A stretch of DNA of 64,000 nucleotides from Phoronis australis (Eukaryota > Phoronida > Phoronidae). The first letter of the stretch is position 1; every line of letters starts with the position of its first letter. Positions 48,219-62,429 of this stretch are shown here, in pieces. Position numbers and translations under genes: made by a program. The notes under the pieces were generated by a model. That model was given only the letters and a program-made list of their open reading frames with translations. It was not told the origin of the DNA and searched no databases. The stretch covers positions 1,800,757 to 1,864,756 of the forward strand of contig NMRA01000009.1 in NCBI GenBank assembly GCA_002633005.1. Reading direction: 5' to 3'.

Positions 48219-51200
48219 TCAAGTTTTCTTTTTCTTTCCTTTCTTTTGAGATGATCTTCCATTCTTGTGTCTAACATCCCCACTAACTTGAAACACTTGT
48301 GCCTTATCAATAGGCTCAATAACAGTTCCAAGTTTAGTTACAGTTGTTGGCTTTATCAACTGTCTATATGCTGTCTCTGGGTTCCATGTTCGACCAATAG
48401 GTGCGCTGATGCTGCTCTCAAATTGTTTGATGTCAGCAAAGGGAAAGGGTAACTTGTTGACCTAAAAAAATGTTAAATTAAGCATTAAAAAGAAAAATTA
48501 AATACAAACCCAATTACCGTGGAGTTGTCCTAATACACACTCAACCTAGGACTCCCTACACACAACTTTCAGTTTGAGGGATTTCAAATGGATTGCGGTA
48601 TGGTTGGCAGATCATAAACATCTGAAAGCAAAACTCGTCCACACCAATAGTACGTGTTTACACAATGTACCTTTTTGGGGTGTTTATCGGTATGTAAAAA
48701 GCCACAACAATTTGATCACAAGAGGTACCTGTAATCCTCAGAACTTATCTTGAAAACCACGTGTCAAGATCAAAATAGCCACTAGGTTATACAGCAGTCA
48801 ACCAATGGATTATCATGTTAACTATATACCTGATGCTTAGAAAGCTGGTTGTCTTTCGCTGTTGATATGATGACACCATGAAGGTTTTTATCTTGCCTCT
48901 GAGGAGCTTTTGGGGCTTTTATTGTAAACCTAAAAAAAATAATAGACTAAACCAATGAATCTAAGGCCATGGTTAGGATTGGTAGCTCTGAGCTCTACAA
49001 ATCTGTTTACTCTCAAATAAGAGAAGATTGTATGACTAACAATTCCTTAACATGTTTAACTGTGGGTATAACATTAGCATACAGTGTGCTTACATATGCA
49101 ATCAATGATTTTTACAGAGGTCAATATGCTGATTTTCAAACTCCATTCATGCCATTTCTACTGACCAATCATTATGTAAGAAAATTATCACAACTTAGTC
49201 AGCAGCTTCAGAAACTGAGAGATGGAAATCGCCAGTGAAACCAGTAGCACCTACGTACTGAAGGAATAGCACAAGGGAGACAATCTCATAGAAGGTGGAA
49301 AGGATCTTGCAAGGACAATGGCCAAAATGGGGAAATTTGTTGACAAAGAGTTTGCCTGTTGTGTAAAGTGGTAACCGCGATACAAATGACACATGATGTG
49401 TCACAAAGTACTGTGACCAGAAACTTTAAAGTGTATTGTGGGCAGTGGGATACTGGTGCATCAAGTTGGGTCACAAAGGACAGTGACCAGTGTAACACGC
49501 TGTGGGTAGTGAGACACTGCCGAGTCATGTTGTGTCGTGAAGGACTGTGACCAGCAAGCGCATGTCACAGAACAGTGGGAGATAACTGTGGTTGGTACAA
49601 GAACTGACCAGCAGGCCTGTCATGTGACATGCAGTCATAGCGCTAAAAGCTGGTCCTAGAAGAGGCCATCAGGATTGTCATTCCAGGAGCATCGTACCAA
49701 AGCTTGCAATAGCAGATAACATCTTTGATTGTTAACCATGATATAGTTGGATGTCATTATTTTTAGTGTATAAATTAACAACAGGATGAGGCTTTTTATT
49801 CCCTTAAAACATGATAGGATTCTGTTTCCAGTAAAAACACGGACATCAGAACTATCAAACTACAAACAATGCACGCAGGTGCAATCTTCGAATATGTAAT
49901 TTTACGGTTGGTCAACCCCAATAAACTTTGAAGTGTTTTCTTGAGTTTCTGATGTTTTCCATGTTGGCAATGGGAATAGAATCCTATAACAGCAGAGAAT
50001 ATCCTGAGATCAATTTTGTAAAAGTGAAAGGCCAATTTTTGATTTTTAGCCAGCTAAACAGGGCAAACCGCAGCTTTAAAAACAAACGTGAAGTCATAAT
50101 GTAGAAGACACAAAAGGCTTAAAAAGACTTATAAGAGTTTGGTGAGATGCTGGTAGTGCAGAGGTGAAGCAGCATGCACAATCCAATTTGTCAAAACAGT
50201 GTATTCAAGGAAACATGCGAGAAGCACTAACCGTTTACGTTTCTTCTTGGATGTACTGATGCCACTGCCACCCCAGTCACCCCAGCCAGGAAGGGTGAGG
50301 TCAATTGCCTCAGGTTTGCCTCTATCAACGACCGCTTTCTTCTCTTCTTTAAATTCAGCTACTACATCATCATCGGCAAATGCTTGCGCAATTGTCATCC
50401 GCTGGTCCATCTCCGTCTCGTCGATACCGTAATCTTCCACTATCACAGCAGGTCGGCACTCACTTTGCTCCAAGGACACAGCCTTGGTGAGAAATTTCGT
50501 GGGATCAACATTAACTGAGCGAGACTTTGGACTATCACCAGTTATATTTTTGGAAGAGACATTTTTTTCGTCAACTTTGTCAGACAAGTTTCCAGACTCT
50601 TTCATTCTTCTGACTTTTGGTTTATCATTTTTGTCACTACTGTCGTCGTAAACATCTTCAATATCAATAATCCCCCGTTTACGACTCAACCCCTCACTAA
50701 TAAGCTCAGAATCTGAATCACTATTAGAGTCTGAATCTCTCATCTCTTTTGGCTTCTCCCTCTTACTCTTCTTTGCTAACTTCTCTTTGCTCCTCTCCAC
50801 AGCCCTTAGTCTCTGTAACTCCTGTTCTTGTTTCATGGAAATGGCTCGATCTTTTCGTTTCTTGTCCAAGGAGTTGAAAATATGGTCGATATTCTTGAAT
50901 AGACCCAAATTTTCCTCTTCAGTTTGGTCAGGATTTTCTTCAAAATTATCATTAACGTGCTCAACAATATTTTCACCATCCTCGTCATTTCCTTCTTGCT
51001 CTGACCTGGTTTCACTGACTTCGCTGGCCACAAGCTCATCTGCATTTGACTTCTCAATGCTCCCATCCACACAACTCTTTACAGAATTATCACGCTTTCC
51101 CTTAGAAACAAGAGACACTGACATCCAAGGATTTTCCAACGACACTGGTGTTGAAAACTCAGCTCGATTGTCATCACTGTCGGTTTGTTCAATGACAGCG

Positions 51201-54200
51201 GTATCACTGTCATCATTCACATCCTCGTCACTCTCTAGGCACACCTTCTTTGTCAGTTCTTTGTTTCTCTCTAGCATTTCCATCACTTGATTCCGACTCT
51301 GTAACAAGAAACTTGAGTGATACAATTACGAGTGCTGTTGACGACTGCCACAAGGTCACATCCTACACTTTATGCCAAGGAACGAATTTCCTCCTCCATA
51401 GTTTCAACAACTTTCTTTCTTATCGATCACAGAAAAGCATAATGTACCTGAAAACAAGTTTTCATACAAAACTGTTTCTTTACTTATCAGTGCTTTTTGA
51501 CCAGAGAATTTGGCTGTTGTAAAATTTACAATATTTTTGGAGATAAATTGAGCACAACATTGGCAGCTCAATAATCACCAACTGAGTAACAAAGCTGTTT
51601 TAATGCCAAAAATAACATATCAAGGCCTAGATATTGGATTTTTTATACAGTTTTCTCTATTTTCAAACAGCGAAAGTTTCACTTACTTGTAATCATTTTA
51701 ATTCTGTATTGAATGATAATCATAAGTAATTTCTTTTAAAAATAGTATTCCTAAATCTAGTACCTTTTTCATTTTTTGAAAGTACAAATTTTTGACAAAT
51801 TTCCAAAACGGTAGTATTGTACAACTTTATTCCTCGGCATTTTACAAACAAGTGATGGCAATTCTTTCAAGGTCAATAAGTAACTAAAAAATTCTGCCTT
51901 CTGTTCTTCAAGCTGTTGGTGATTAAATCATAATTTGGAGGACCAGTTTCAAAGAAATAAGCAAAACTATGATCAAATAGGAGATGAATACTACTGAAGT
52001 CAAATGATCAGGCGGTAGCATTGTTCGGCTAAATCAACCAACTGTTTTCAATGAACTTATCGTTTTGCTGCAGTAAACTGAAACAGCTGTCACTGAACAA
52101 TCCACGTCTTTCACGTTCACGATCTATCTATCATTTTCTAGGTGAAAAACTGCAGCCGAGTAGTATGGCTAAGCGATCGGCGCAGCTTATTGGCAGTTCA
52201 TTCTCCTAACCAAAAGACTCGTTGTGACCTTCCTGAAGTGGTTACTGTATTGTAATGTCGTTAACAGCCAATTATCCTGGCTCAGACCACTATCCCCAGA
52301 AAAGGATCAAATGGCTACTCTCGGGTCAAAACGTAGGGTCAGATCTGAAAGCCAAAACTGTGTGAACCTGGGCAGATCACTTCATAGCTGACAGGTTGCC
52401 TAGCGACCATTTTCCTTTCTTTTGTCAAGCACGGTCACATGACATGCAAACTCCTCTAAATGACAACTAATGGGTACCAAAGCAAGACGATTTTTGTAGC
52501 AGTAGTTTAGGAAATGAAAGCTGAAGATTAGAGAATGGTTTCTTCTAAGCCAATAAAAATGCACTTTTCAAGCAGTAGATCTGCACACAGATATAAATAT
52601 GAGGGCGCATAAAAATATAAAGAAAATCTAAAAATTCCTCCTCAACATATCGCTTCAACATTTTGTAAAATACAGACAGACGGTCACGAGGGACAACAAG
52701 GCATGGGATGACAAATTTATGATTGAAATTGAAACATTTAGCTCACCTGTTCATCATGCTTTCCGAAGATCTTTTGGCGAGCCAAGAACTTACTTCCAGT
52801 CTTATGTTTCAGACTCATCCTCTCCTGCAGACAAAATGAAAGTAAAGTAAACTAAGCCGTCATAGGTTGGTACAATACAGTGACTTGGCCTCCTAGTTAC
52901 TTTACATACACAGCAAAGCCTCAAGCAACAACAAAATAGTCATTTCTTATCAAGCTCTTAAATAACTTGAATTGTAATCCAAGAACGCATTCAAGTAATA
53001 TTAGAGCAGTGAGAGGCTTAAATTAGAAGTTACTTATTTACTGAAGTTCATATCCTTCATAATTTGCCAAACTTTGTTAGTCGTACAAGTGTTACAGTAG
53101 TAAAGACCCCCACAGAGTGTAAGTGACTTAAAATTCTCACATACCTGGATTCTACTTTTCTCAAGTGCCTTCAGTTTTTCCAGATATTCTTCTGGCTTAG
53201 ATTTTTTCAATTCGTCAAAATCTTTCACTTCTTGTTTCAGCTTACCCTTGCGCAAGATACGATGAAATCTGCGGCAATATGATATTAATGCATTCAAATA
53301 CCTCCAAAGGACAAATTCTCAAACTGATGAGATACAATCTAATTTTTTACACATGGAAATTCAACAAAAGCTTTTATAAGCACCTACCATTTGCATCACA
53401 AATGTCAAAGATGTACGGAACAGGGGTTATTTTACAGAAACAGGACTCAAATCTATTCATTTGTCCCAAGATTGCACACAGTTCACAACAAATTACCAGA
53501 AGTGGTTTCCTTTCATATTGGTAGTTTTGAGTATATGAGTACCAGTAAACTGAAATTCTGTCAGAGGGAATTTTGCTTCGGCAAACTTGAAATCATATCA
53601 TAAACGATGTGGCTTCATCAAGTCAAAAATGAAGCAAATGGCGTGTGCGTGTGTTAGAAGCATACTGTTTTGAAATCGATGTCTGACTTTCCTTTGATGC
53701 AAGAGAAGGACTGGTGTTAGTAAATGACCTTCATCAGATTGCGTTTCATTTAAACAACTGTACCGCATAACATAGGTGTCATTTGAATGTCGTTACAAAA
53801 ACGTACACATTGTTGAAAGCAGTAAATTTTGATGCCAGTTTTGAGAGGACTACAAATTGAGTTGTGGCAAACTGATCAGTGAGCTTAGCTTAAATTGCCA
53901 ACTTGTTAGACCCATGGTTCACTAGCTGTGTTTCGAGGTCACTCTCACAATAAGACATACTTTTTACTCTTGATCTTCTTCAACCTCCTTGCCTTTGCCT
54001 CTTTGTAGGAGAGTAGCGCTCTGTATTTCTGTAACTCAGCTCTGCGTGTGCGTGCTTCTTCCAGGCTCATTGCTCGTAAAGCCTTCTCCTCTGCTTTGGT
54101 CAACACTCTACCTTTGGGTAGGTTACTGTCACTTCCATGTAGTAAGGCAGCTACTTCCACTTCTAGAGGAGTGCGCGGCTGAATACAACAGAAAGTTATG

Positions 54201-57200
54201 GAAACGGAACAAAGGGAGGGGTCGGCATCTTGTCTACCGAACTCAAAAAAACGCCGATGGAATTTCATATTCTAATCCTAAACTCCACTATGCTGGTTTT
54301 GAGTCACTCCAAATAAAACTAAAAGGTGGAGCCTATGCAAAATCAAAATATTTTTCAAGACTTAGCACATGAGCTCGGCCCATTCACAAATAGAAGATAC
54401 CCACTTATTAAGAGCTAAAAAGAACTTTGGTCAATAATTTACCTTTTTTGGGGCCTGTACCTTCACTTTGCGACAAAACGCAGTTTTAGTGCCGATGAAA
54501 TAGTTTGGTGGCATTTCATTTCCATGTATAATAAAGTGATTACAAGTTAATATGGTTAGAAAGCATACTGATTTTCACTGAATTCAAACTCTGGCCTAAC
54601 ACAAAAGGTGAATACTCTCATTGAATGTAACACTGGGTGTCTCAACGATAGAAAGCTTCACGCAGTGAAAATTTGTATTGTTGAAATGACGTAATTTTAG
54701 TGATTGTCAACACACCCATCAGGAGGCTCGGGCTTCAGCAGTTGAATTAGGGGTCGTCGAGTGCACAAAATGTGGAATCAAGTTTTCCTTAGAATAACTA
54801 ACTATAAAAAATGAAATTGTTTTGAGTCTTCATGAGTTAACAGACTTAAAATTTTTTCTCTATATGTTTACGATGTCCCAGTTTAATACAGGAAAAAAAA
54901 CTGAAAACAGCCAAAAATGGGGAACTTCTGTCATACTCTGTTCAAACAGATTTCTAGCTGCAATTGTAATTCAACTCCAGGCCTCTGGACGTCAACATGT
55001 CAATCGCACAAAATGCAGAATTCATCATAGGCAAACAACGTTGGACAAAACTAACCAACATTGTTTCTGTAACATACCTGGAATCGCTTCACAAATTGTT
55101 CAGTGGTTTGCAGCCTCATATTCGGCTGAGATAACGGAAAGAAGATCTGCTCAGCCTTCCGGTTTTTCTCCACCACGGGGTCCCACTTGGCCATCTCCTG
55201 TTTGGTCGTGCTGTAGGCAACACTACGTTCAATCTATAAAAACAGGTGCAGACATTACACTTAGGAATGTTCAACACAAAACAAGTATACGTTACTTGAC
55301 CTCTATGAGCGCTAGCATAAGTATACCTGACCACTATGAGTGCTAGTATAAGTTTACCTGACCACTATGAGTGCTAGTATAAGTATACCTGACCACTAAG
55401 AGCGCTAGTATAAGTATACCTAACCACTATGATTGCTAGTATAAGTATACCTGACCACTATGAGCGCTAGTACAAGTATACCTGACCACTATGAGCGCTA
55501 GTATAAGTATACCTGACCACTATGAGTGCTAGTATATGTATACCTGATGCTGTTCATTCTTTGGTAGTGGTGTAGACAAGACTTGTGTTCTCTTCTGAAC
55601 AAGCTCCAATTGCTTGCGTATACTGCTGGATGCTGTGGTCTGTTGGAAGCTCCCTACCAGATCACCAAGTTCCACCTTAGAACCAGCTAAAACAAAGCAG
55701 GAAACATCCACAGTTAAAACAGCAATTTGACAGTCAATTACCTAAAAGTGATATTGTTTAACTGCGATAACCTCAATAGTGCTAAGTATTGAGATGTACA
55801 TGAGTGAACTCGGAGCTGTAAGAAAATAACTACTCCCTGAGTAAGAACACATATGCTAATTTTCAAAGCTTTAGCAGATTGTAGGATACAGCAGAAATAG
55901 CTACTAGGTGGTGCAGAAAATGGGAACGGATCGTTGTTTACTAATAGATTGATATTTGCTTATTTCATGAAAGTCCACCAAGGAACGCCAATGATGTAAC
56001 AACAAATCTAAAATAAGGACTATGCCAAGTGGTGCAAAGTACACATGACTGCACTACAAACTTCTAAGGGTGTTAATAAGTATCACAATAAGAGCTCTGA
56101 TAAAACAAAGAAATGAACTGGAAACGCTCTTTCCCCAAAAAATACTGAAAAAGCCCACCCCTTAACTGGGAGATTCAGATTGAAGAGTGGCATAAACCAT
56201 TCTAGTGATGCCCTACATCCAGGGGTGTTTAGGTCTTCTGTTTGCTTTCTGTAGTATGTTGAGTGCGTGCTCGGATATTGCGCGAGACTTCAAGACAACG
56301 TGGAATTTTCAAAAGGACGCCAAACAAAATAAGAGGTTGCCAACCAGCAGTTCGCTGAGTTGAGCCTTGCTTACTTTTCCAAAGAAAAAAACAATACCCC
56401 TTAATGAGGTAGGGGTTTAAAAATAAAATAAACCTTTCTACTCACCGCTGCTGTGAAACTCAGAAGCTGTTGGTGTCGCCTCAGTTCTGACACTATGGCT
56501 GGACCTACGATAAAACACAATGCAATACGTGGCCATTGATGAATAATCAACATAGAATATTTGTCTCTAATCAATAAAGGCAACCAAAACACCCTTTTTA
56601 GGGTTATGAGGAATGCCAGAGTAATAGCCAAACTTGGTTAAGATTGGAGCATCATATTGAACAAATGACTAATCGGTTTCAAATTTAGAAAGACGATTTC
56701 TTACGAACTTCATCTATTCTCCAGAACAGAAATTGGTTTAAGTGTTTTCAATGTTGGTTGGTGGATTAGTAAATAATATCAAAGAGAGGATAGGCAAAGG
56801 TAGGTATGTCCCAGATGATGTCGAGAATAGCTCACTGTTTTTTGTTGATGACTTAGTGCTAGTTTCTGACACTGATGTCGAACTACACAAAACAAGAACA
56901 ATGCCGACCGTTGAAATACATACACGAGTGTGACGCAAATGGTGTGCTTCTAATGGTGTTCTTTTTGTATCATGAAAATGGACATAAGATAGCGCAGGAC
57001 ATGTCAAATCCATCCCAAACTGGAAAAGTACTGTCATCTTCATAACAGAAACTGTTTTGCCAAATTTCGTAAAAAATATCACGAAACTTCGAGTATATAG
57101 GTAGCAAGGTAAGAATTAAAACTGTCACTAAGGGACACACCTGCAGTCGGATTGGTCTGAAGCTCGTCGTCATCTGTTAGCATCTCCATAGGAGTATATC

Positions 57201-59368
57201 TGCCAACTTTCACAAATATCCTCCAAAGAGTTATGGAGATACAGCCATGGCTTCAAAAACAAAATTCCCAGCAGGGGTTGCCAGAGTATTTGAACCCCTC
57301 CGGAAATTACTGTCAGCTGGGGCCTTTTCATCAAGAGCAATCTCCCAGTTTTCCTAATCATGATCCTTTCAACCGTTTGGCAAATTGTAAAGCGGACGTC
57401 AAAAATATACTCAAACACTTTAAAAATTGCAACAAGGTGGCAGAGAATAAGTCAAATCTGTCTGAAAACACGAAGGCATCATCGTCTCCTTAACAAAGGC
57501 AAACATAAAAATCTAAAACTGCTACTAGGGGCAGAGCAGTAGTCAAATCTGGCCACAATTGGTCATAGTCTGTTGTCAGCTTCGTACGAACACATCTGTC
57601 AAATCTCATGATACTACAAGGGGTGCAGGAGATACAACCATGGATGACGGATGCCCAGGCAGAGATGACGGCAATATGCACACACATATATGGGTGCATA
57701 AAAATCAATAGGCTTAGAGGAATTTGTCGCAACTGGAACCTCAAAGTGAACCTTGAAAAAGCTATTGCCTTGACACATGGAGGAACAGTTTCCTCAAATG
57801 AAAAATGTTTTTTTGAAGTGAACCCAATGGAGTAGAACTTTAACAACACTGGCACAAAAATAGTGAATATGACAGAAGACAGTTTATCTAAAAAACACTT
57901 CTGGATTTACTGGACAACATGATATCATATGCGCTATAACATGGTATGGAATTATGGGAAAGTATGGTGTGTAGGCCAGTTGAAAATGCACATTTAGTTT
58001 TGTAAATATGTCATAAAGAAATTGATGCTTGTCAATCTCTCTCAAGAGTTTTAGAGAAAGAGAGACAGACACGAGATGCAATACACAAGACAGAGATGAC
58101 AGCAACATGCACCCACATGGGCATATATGGGTGCACAGCAAAATCCTAGCCTGAAATTATCAGTCGAGTCACTTTGATCAGAAACTCACACGTCAAAAAT
58201 GGCATTCAGAGATTGAAGAATTGAAACTCTAACTCAATCACTCGCTAGTATATGGAGGTGGACAATTTTAGAATCTGCATCATGAGACCAGACACATAAC
58301 TCACCGTTTCTTTTGTCCAAGCCTGGAGAAAGTATCCAACATCCTGGCATGCTGCTCCTTATCAACCTCCTGCAACAGTGTAGCTCAAGTTGGGCATGTA
58401 CACTTTATTTGAGGATATTCTAAGTATAAATACTGTAACATTGAAGCTATTGCATTGATAATGCCAATAAGTTTTGTACAACACAGACAATAATAAAATC
58501 CCACAAGGGAACCATAAATNCCCGTGCACATGTATGTAGGTATGCATGACCATAAAGTCATCAGATATGCTTTAATATATTATTTGCTTAGTATATACCA
58601 ACAAAAAAAAACACCATCAGCTCATATCAGCTGAGTTTTAGAAGAAATGTTTAACTAAAAAACAATATTGCATCCACTTATCAATTCTCAAAAATACAGA
58701 GACCATAAACAATTACGATTTTGGCCTAACACAAGACTTGCCTGATTTTGTTTAAATGTCGTCAAGACAATGTGAACTTTGGTTTTTTCAACCAACTTCC
58801 GAGACATGATTGAGGAGCCAGTGCAGGCAAGACCTGGAGAAGCTAAAGCATTTCAGGATATCTTCAAAACTATCGCCACATTTTGCTCAGATTTAGCACA
58901 GAAATAAAAGACAGGAAGAGAAAGATTTGTTACGATTTGTGGTGTCTGGGATATGTATTCCAAAGCATATGATGGCGATATCTACACAATCCCAGGGCAG
59001 ATTTTCTCAAATTTTGCTCAACGAAAGATAAACAGTACACTCTCTTTAAAATGCCCTGCTCATGTCAATGGAAACCTCAGATCTTCCTACAGAAAGGAGA
59101 TTACGCTCCCACCTTCCAATGGGCTGATGAAGACCAACTTTATTGATACCACAAGGCTCCTTTCAAACCCAGGGAAAAGGCTGTTTTGATATTGGTCAGA
59201 GATGCAACAAAGGAAAAACTAATAGGGATTGTAATAACTTTCTGAAAAGTAGCTCGTGTGCACTGTCTCCCAAAACAACAACAATCTGTGATGTGAATTA
59301 TGTAACGTTACCTCATCTTCACTGCTATAGACAGTCTGGCTAGTGTCTGCAAAATCATGTTGTCTCAT
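48219..59368 (-). CDS. UTP14A: UTP14 orthologue (SSU processome), 769 aa
   Basis: U3 snoRNA-associated protein 14, nucleolar SSU processome factor for 18S rRNA maturation. Exons on -: 59368-59312, 58369-58305, 56504-56446, 55686-55544, 55233-55078, 54178-53961, 53268-53145, 52824-52747, 51298-50232, 48929-48830 and 48461-48219. All are GT-AG with consistent phase, and 770 codons compare with human UTP14A 771 aa. Family landmarks: KWDPVVEKNRKAEQ, RTPLEVEVAALL, MSLEEARTRRAELQK, EAKARRLKKIKSKK, ERMSLKHKTGSK, NPWM (356-359), DLTLPGWGDWGG (638-644 region), SAPIGRTWNPETAYR, and a lysine-rich C-terminus. The 51298-50232 exon is long, acidic and low-complexity, as usual in the family. The start is the first Met (MRQHDFADTSQ). 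The exon begins at 59378 with an open upstream frame, so a few more N-terminal residues from an unseen exon are possible. The symbol is by similarity; a single UTP14 would be expected in invertebrates. Confidence 0.93.
49397..49560. repeat. Diverged tandem repeat in UTP14 intron
   Basis: About 2.5 units of 65-70 bp sharing GTCACAAAG-ACTGTGACCAG and GTGGGCAGTGGGATACTG types. Confidence 0.55.
51523..52746. other. UTP14 intron, nothing recognised
   Basis: Intronic DNA between the long exon (50232-51298) and the exon at 52747-52824. No repeat or RNA gene recognised. Confidence 0.4.
53470..53710 (+). repeat. Dispersed repeat, family A fragment
   Basis: Matches 3645-3875 on the same strand: ACAACAAATTACCAGAAGTG, then GTTTCCTTTCAT, GAAATTCTG-CAGA, and AGCATACTGTTTTGAAA. 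It sits in a UTP14 intron. Confidence 0.6.
55296..55543. repeat. 31-bp tandem array carrying splice-donor copies
   Basis: Eight units of CCTGACCACTATGAGTGCTAGTATAAGTATA type. The last unit ends exactly at the donor of the UTP14 exon 55544-55686. On the minus strand the exon ends ATCAG then GTATAC, and most unit junctions also read GTCAG then GTATAC. The array therefore repeats a donor-like sequence through the start of the intron. Confidence 0.85.
56738..57840 (+). pseudogene. Decayed non-LTR reverse transcriptase fragments
   Basis: At 56742-56930 the translation reads VGGLVNNIKERIG, then SLFFVDDLVLVSDTDVELHK: the RT palm motif (FVDD in place of YADD). At about 57716-57790 it reads NWNLKVNLEKAIALTHGG, the following LINE RT motif. 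About 800 bp of unrelated sequence separates the two, so the element was interrupted and is inactive. It lies in a UTP14 intron. Confidence 0.6.
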
Positions 59369-59559
59369 TTCAACAGATCTGAAATAAGAAAGTCACATAC
59401 AGCAAAATCGAGGCAAGGTAAAACTCATCAACATCAAACAATGGACAGAAACAGCATTCTCCACAATGGAAAATCCAAATAGGTCAGAATGCGAGAATGC
59501 CAAAAACGTGCCTCAAAGATGTACTTGCATGTTCCTAACTATGCTAATGTATAATTGTT

Positions 59560-59930
59560 CGTTCAGTTCCCAAAATCAGCAACTCGCCATTTTTTACACT
59601 GCGCGCGGCAGGTGATATGTCATACCCCTAGTGGGTGTAGCGTAAAAATGGCCATTTACCCATTTTGGGAACTGAAGGAGGGACTGCACGAATAAAAAGT
59701 TGGACAACGGGAGTATAAGTTAGATTTGGACAGAATTAAAGACATCGACAGCCTCCTAACTTGAGGCATCCCTATATGGCTCTATGTGCATATGGGCCAT
59801 AAGGCTAAACGTGACTTTGATGTTTTAGTCGGCGTGAGCCATAATTCGCCAAAAAGCTTCAGACGTATGAAGTGCCTATAGGAACTACACCATCTCTATT
59901 GACCCAGGTAGAAACGGTGGTCACTGGCTG
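59560..59930. mobile_element. Degenerate foldback-element fragment
   Basis: The left part matches arm sequence (GTTCAGTTCCCAAAATC, ACTGCGCGCG). The right part carries the inverted arm (GGGAACTGAA, GGGAGTAT, GACATCGACA, CCATAATTCGCC) out to GGTGGTCACTGG. The left terminus is missing. More diverged than the other copies. Confidence 0.65.
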
Positions 59931-60613
59931 ACTAATGCCTTTTATTTTGCTGTAATTAGGGTGAGCAAACAAAAATTTGGCAAGAGCGAAATTTTGCCAT
60001 TTTTCATGATTTTCACAAGCTCATATCTATTAGCATACTAAGTGGTGGAAAATGAAAAGTATGCCAGTGAAATATTTAATTTTTCTTCTTTCTATTGATA
60101 TCCATTACAAATATTTGGGCATTAACGAGTATTTTTAAAAATTGAAGTAAAGTGAGCACTTCACACATTTTTCACTCACCGGTAAATTCCTGTGACTTCT
60201 AGTAGGGGTCAAACTTTTAGCTGCTAAATGACCGTTACTGAACCGATTTTAATATTTATATCAAACTGTTTGCTACAAAATTCTGCTTTCAACCCTTAGT
60301 GAACACCTTTTATTTTTTTTGACAGAAATATGAGAAAATGTACTTTTTTTAAATTTACTACACTCAATGTCATAATCACCAATCATGTCCTAATCCATTC
60401 CTGATCAATTTTGTTCCCTTTATCTCACCATTTCTATTTAGGAACAATTCTAAAAAGGTAACTTCAGTCATTTTTCAAGAACCATATTTACCTTTCCAGG
60501 GTTCAAACTAAACTCGAACCTGATTGGTCATATGTATTCAACAGAACCAGTCAAAACTTCTCTAAATTACAAAAAGTGGCCCAAACTTGGTGAAATATTT
60601 TCATTAAAATAAT
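59931..60613. other. Intergenic, nothing recognised
   Basis: AT-rich sequence without gene or repeat signals that I can name. Confidence 0.4.
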
Positions 60614-61118
60614 CAGGGCTTGGAATGACCAATGACAAAAAACGCAGAAACTTTTACGGCCCAAATCATGCGCGCTACCCAGCCTTGAATTGGTTGATGT
60701 GAACCTTTCCCCCGATAAAAATCGGGAGGACTAAAAAAAAAAAAACCTTACCACCATCAGTAGGATGCGTCTACGTCCTTTTAGCTCGTCCGTCCACTCC
60801 CAACCCCCACATCTTTGGTGGTTGCAGAGCCCCAGTATTTGTCGCCGCGGTTTACAATAACACGAGATGCCATTGAAAATCCCATCAAGCTATCCCAGAT
60901 GTCCCGGCAATGTTGACAATTTACGTTCCTCCGAAACATAAAGAGCAACTTCCCCTTTTCGAGGTGAACGTCGTCTGCAACGCCGCGGTAAGAAAGGAAT
61001 TTGCTGCGGAAATTTTAAATCAAATCCGATTTTTTTACGCGGAAATATAATAAAATACGCGGACAGAACATTTGAAAAAGGCGGAAATCCGCGTTTCCGT
61101 GAAAAATCCCAAGCCCTG
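60614..61118. mobile_element. hAT-like MITE, 505 bp
   Basis: The ends are CAGGGCTTGG and its inverse CCAAGCCCTG. AATAAT flanks both sides directly (60608-60613 and 61119-61124), but in AT-rich sequence this may be chance. Near the right end there are several CGCGGAAAT words. No coding capacity. Confidence 0.6.
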
Positions 61119-62429
61119 AATAATATAGAATATTTCTAAAAGTCAATTTACTTCAATTTTGGGGATAGAGTCATTTTTTTCTATTTTCTTCAAATATATT
61201 TTTTGTTACTTTTACTACATTGTGGTGGCGCTGTGATCAGTTTTATTTTTAGAAAATTACATATTTCATCAAAATAAATGTTCAGTTAACGCCGCAGAGC
61301 ATCAAAAAATTTTAGAATACAAACATGCACTTTTTGGATAGTCACCAACACAACACCTCTCAGTTTCTATATTATTTGATAGGAATGAAACTGATTTAAA
61401 ATTTGTTGAAATTTTAGGGTCCAATTTTAAATAAACAATGAAATACTCTGAAAAAGACTAGGTTTCTGGTTTTTGCTCATTTTGAATTCATTTGTTATGC
61501 AAATTTCATTTTTTAGAATTATTTCAAAATCTTTTGGAGCAAAAGAAACATGTTCACTAAACCCACAGGCATCCTCAGCTTCTGATCGTCCCCAATACAC
61601 TATGTAGAACACTACAAGGTATGACAAAGCCAAAGAGGTAACAAACGAAACGTTATAAAATTTACATGCGCTGCATTCATAGGATAGTCGTATCAGGGGG
61701 TGGGGGGTAATTACCCGCCCATTTTGGGGCAAAAAATGTAAAATACGCAGGCAGGTTAGGAAAAAAATATGGCACACAATTTTTTCCACTCCTCTTTTCA
61801 AGTATTACACTCAAAACTACATAAAACGCTCTCCAGAAAAAGCATAGTCATCTGGGATAGATTGTAATCAGCTGATCGTATCCGCATGAGCGAAGCCAAT
61901 TATCCTCGCTCATGACTCGATGAATAGAGCAGCTAGGCGGGATCCTTTTGATCGTGTGCTGAGCACGACACAGCCAAGGTGGATAAATAGGGTCTAGTTC
62001 AACCCGTCAGACCTCACCGTTTTCCCTGATCAGTGGGCGATCAGCCCTGGTCTCATAACCCAGTTGGAACTCGGATATTTTATTTACTCACATCATTTTC
62101 CCACACCATGAATCCCTGTAACGTGAAGAAATACCAGGAAAAATGAGATTCGGGTTTGTACAGTACTTTAGTTGTAATTTACAATGGTAGATGTCGTTGA
62201 TGGAGCTAATGCATTGAAAGATGGATGCACATTAACGAGCGATTTCTAGCCTATCACGTATTAGTACGTTTGTGGGCTAATGTTTGGAAAGTACAAGTTT
62301 ATATCGAAACAATTTTAACATAAAAGTGAAGAGTGAACAATTACAAATCGATTGAGGGACATATCATCCATGTGTGATCATTTTTGTTGGAGATATGAAG
62401 GATTGAATGGGGTATGAATAGGGATCGCT
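61119..62429. other. Upstream side of UTP14, nothing firm
   Basis: No coding exon recognised. A short minus-strand segment near 62090-62120 (acceptor CGTTACAG, donor GAT then GTGAGT, with an ATG) could be an upstream UTP14 exon adding two residues, but this is weak. Confidence 0.3.

Noticed and set aside
48969-49238. Plus-strand 89-aa ORF in a UTP14 intron
   Set aside because: No family resemblance, no regulatory or splice context; plausible by chance in AT-rich DNA.
50787-51290. Plus-strand serine-rich ORF
   Set aside because: Shadow of the acidic, low-complexity UTP14 exon on the minus strand.
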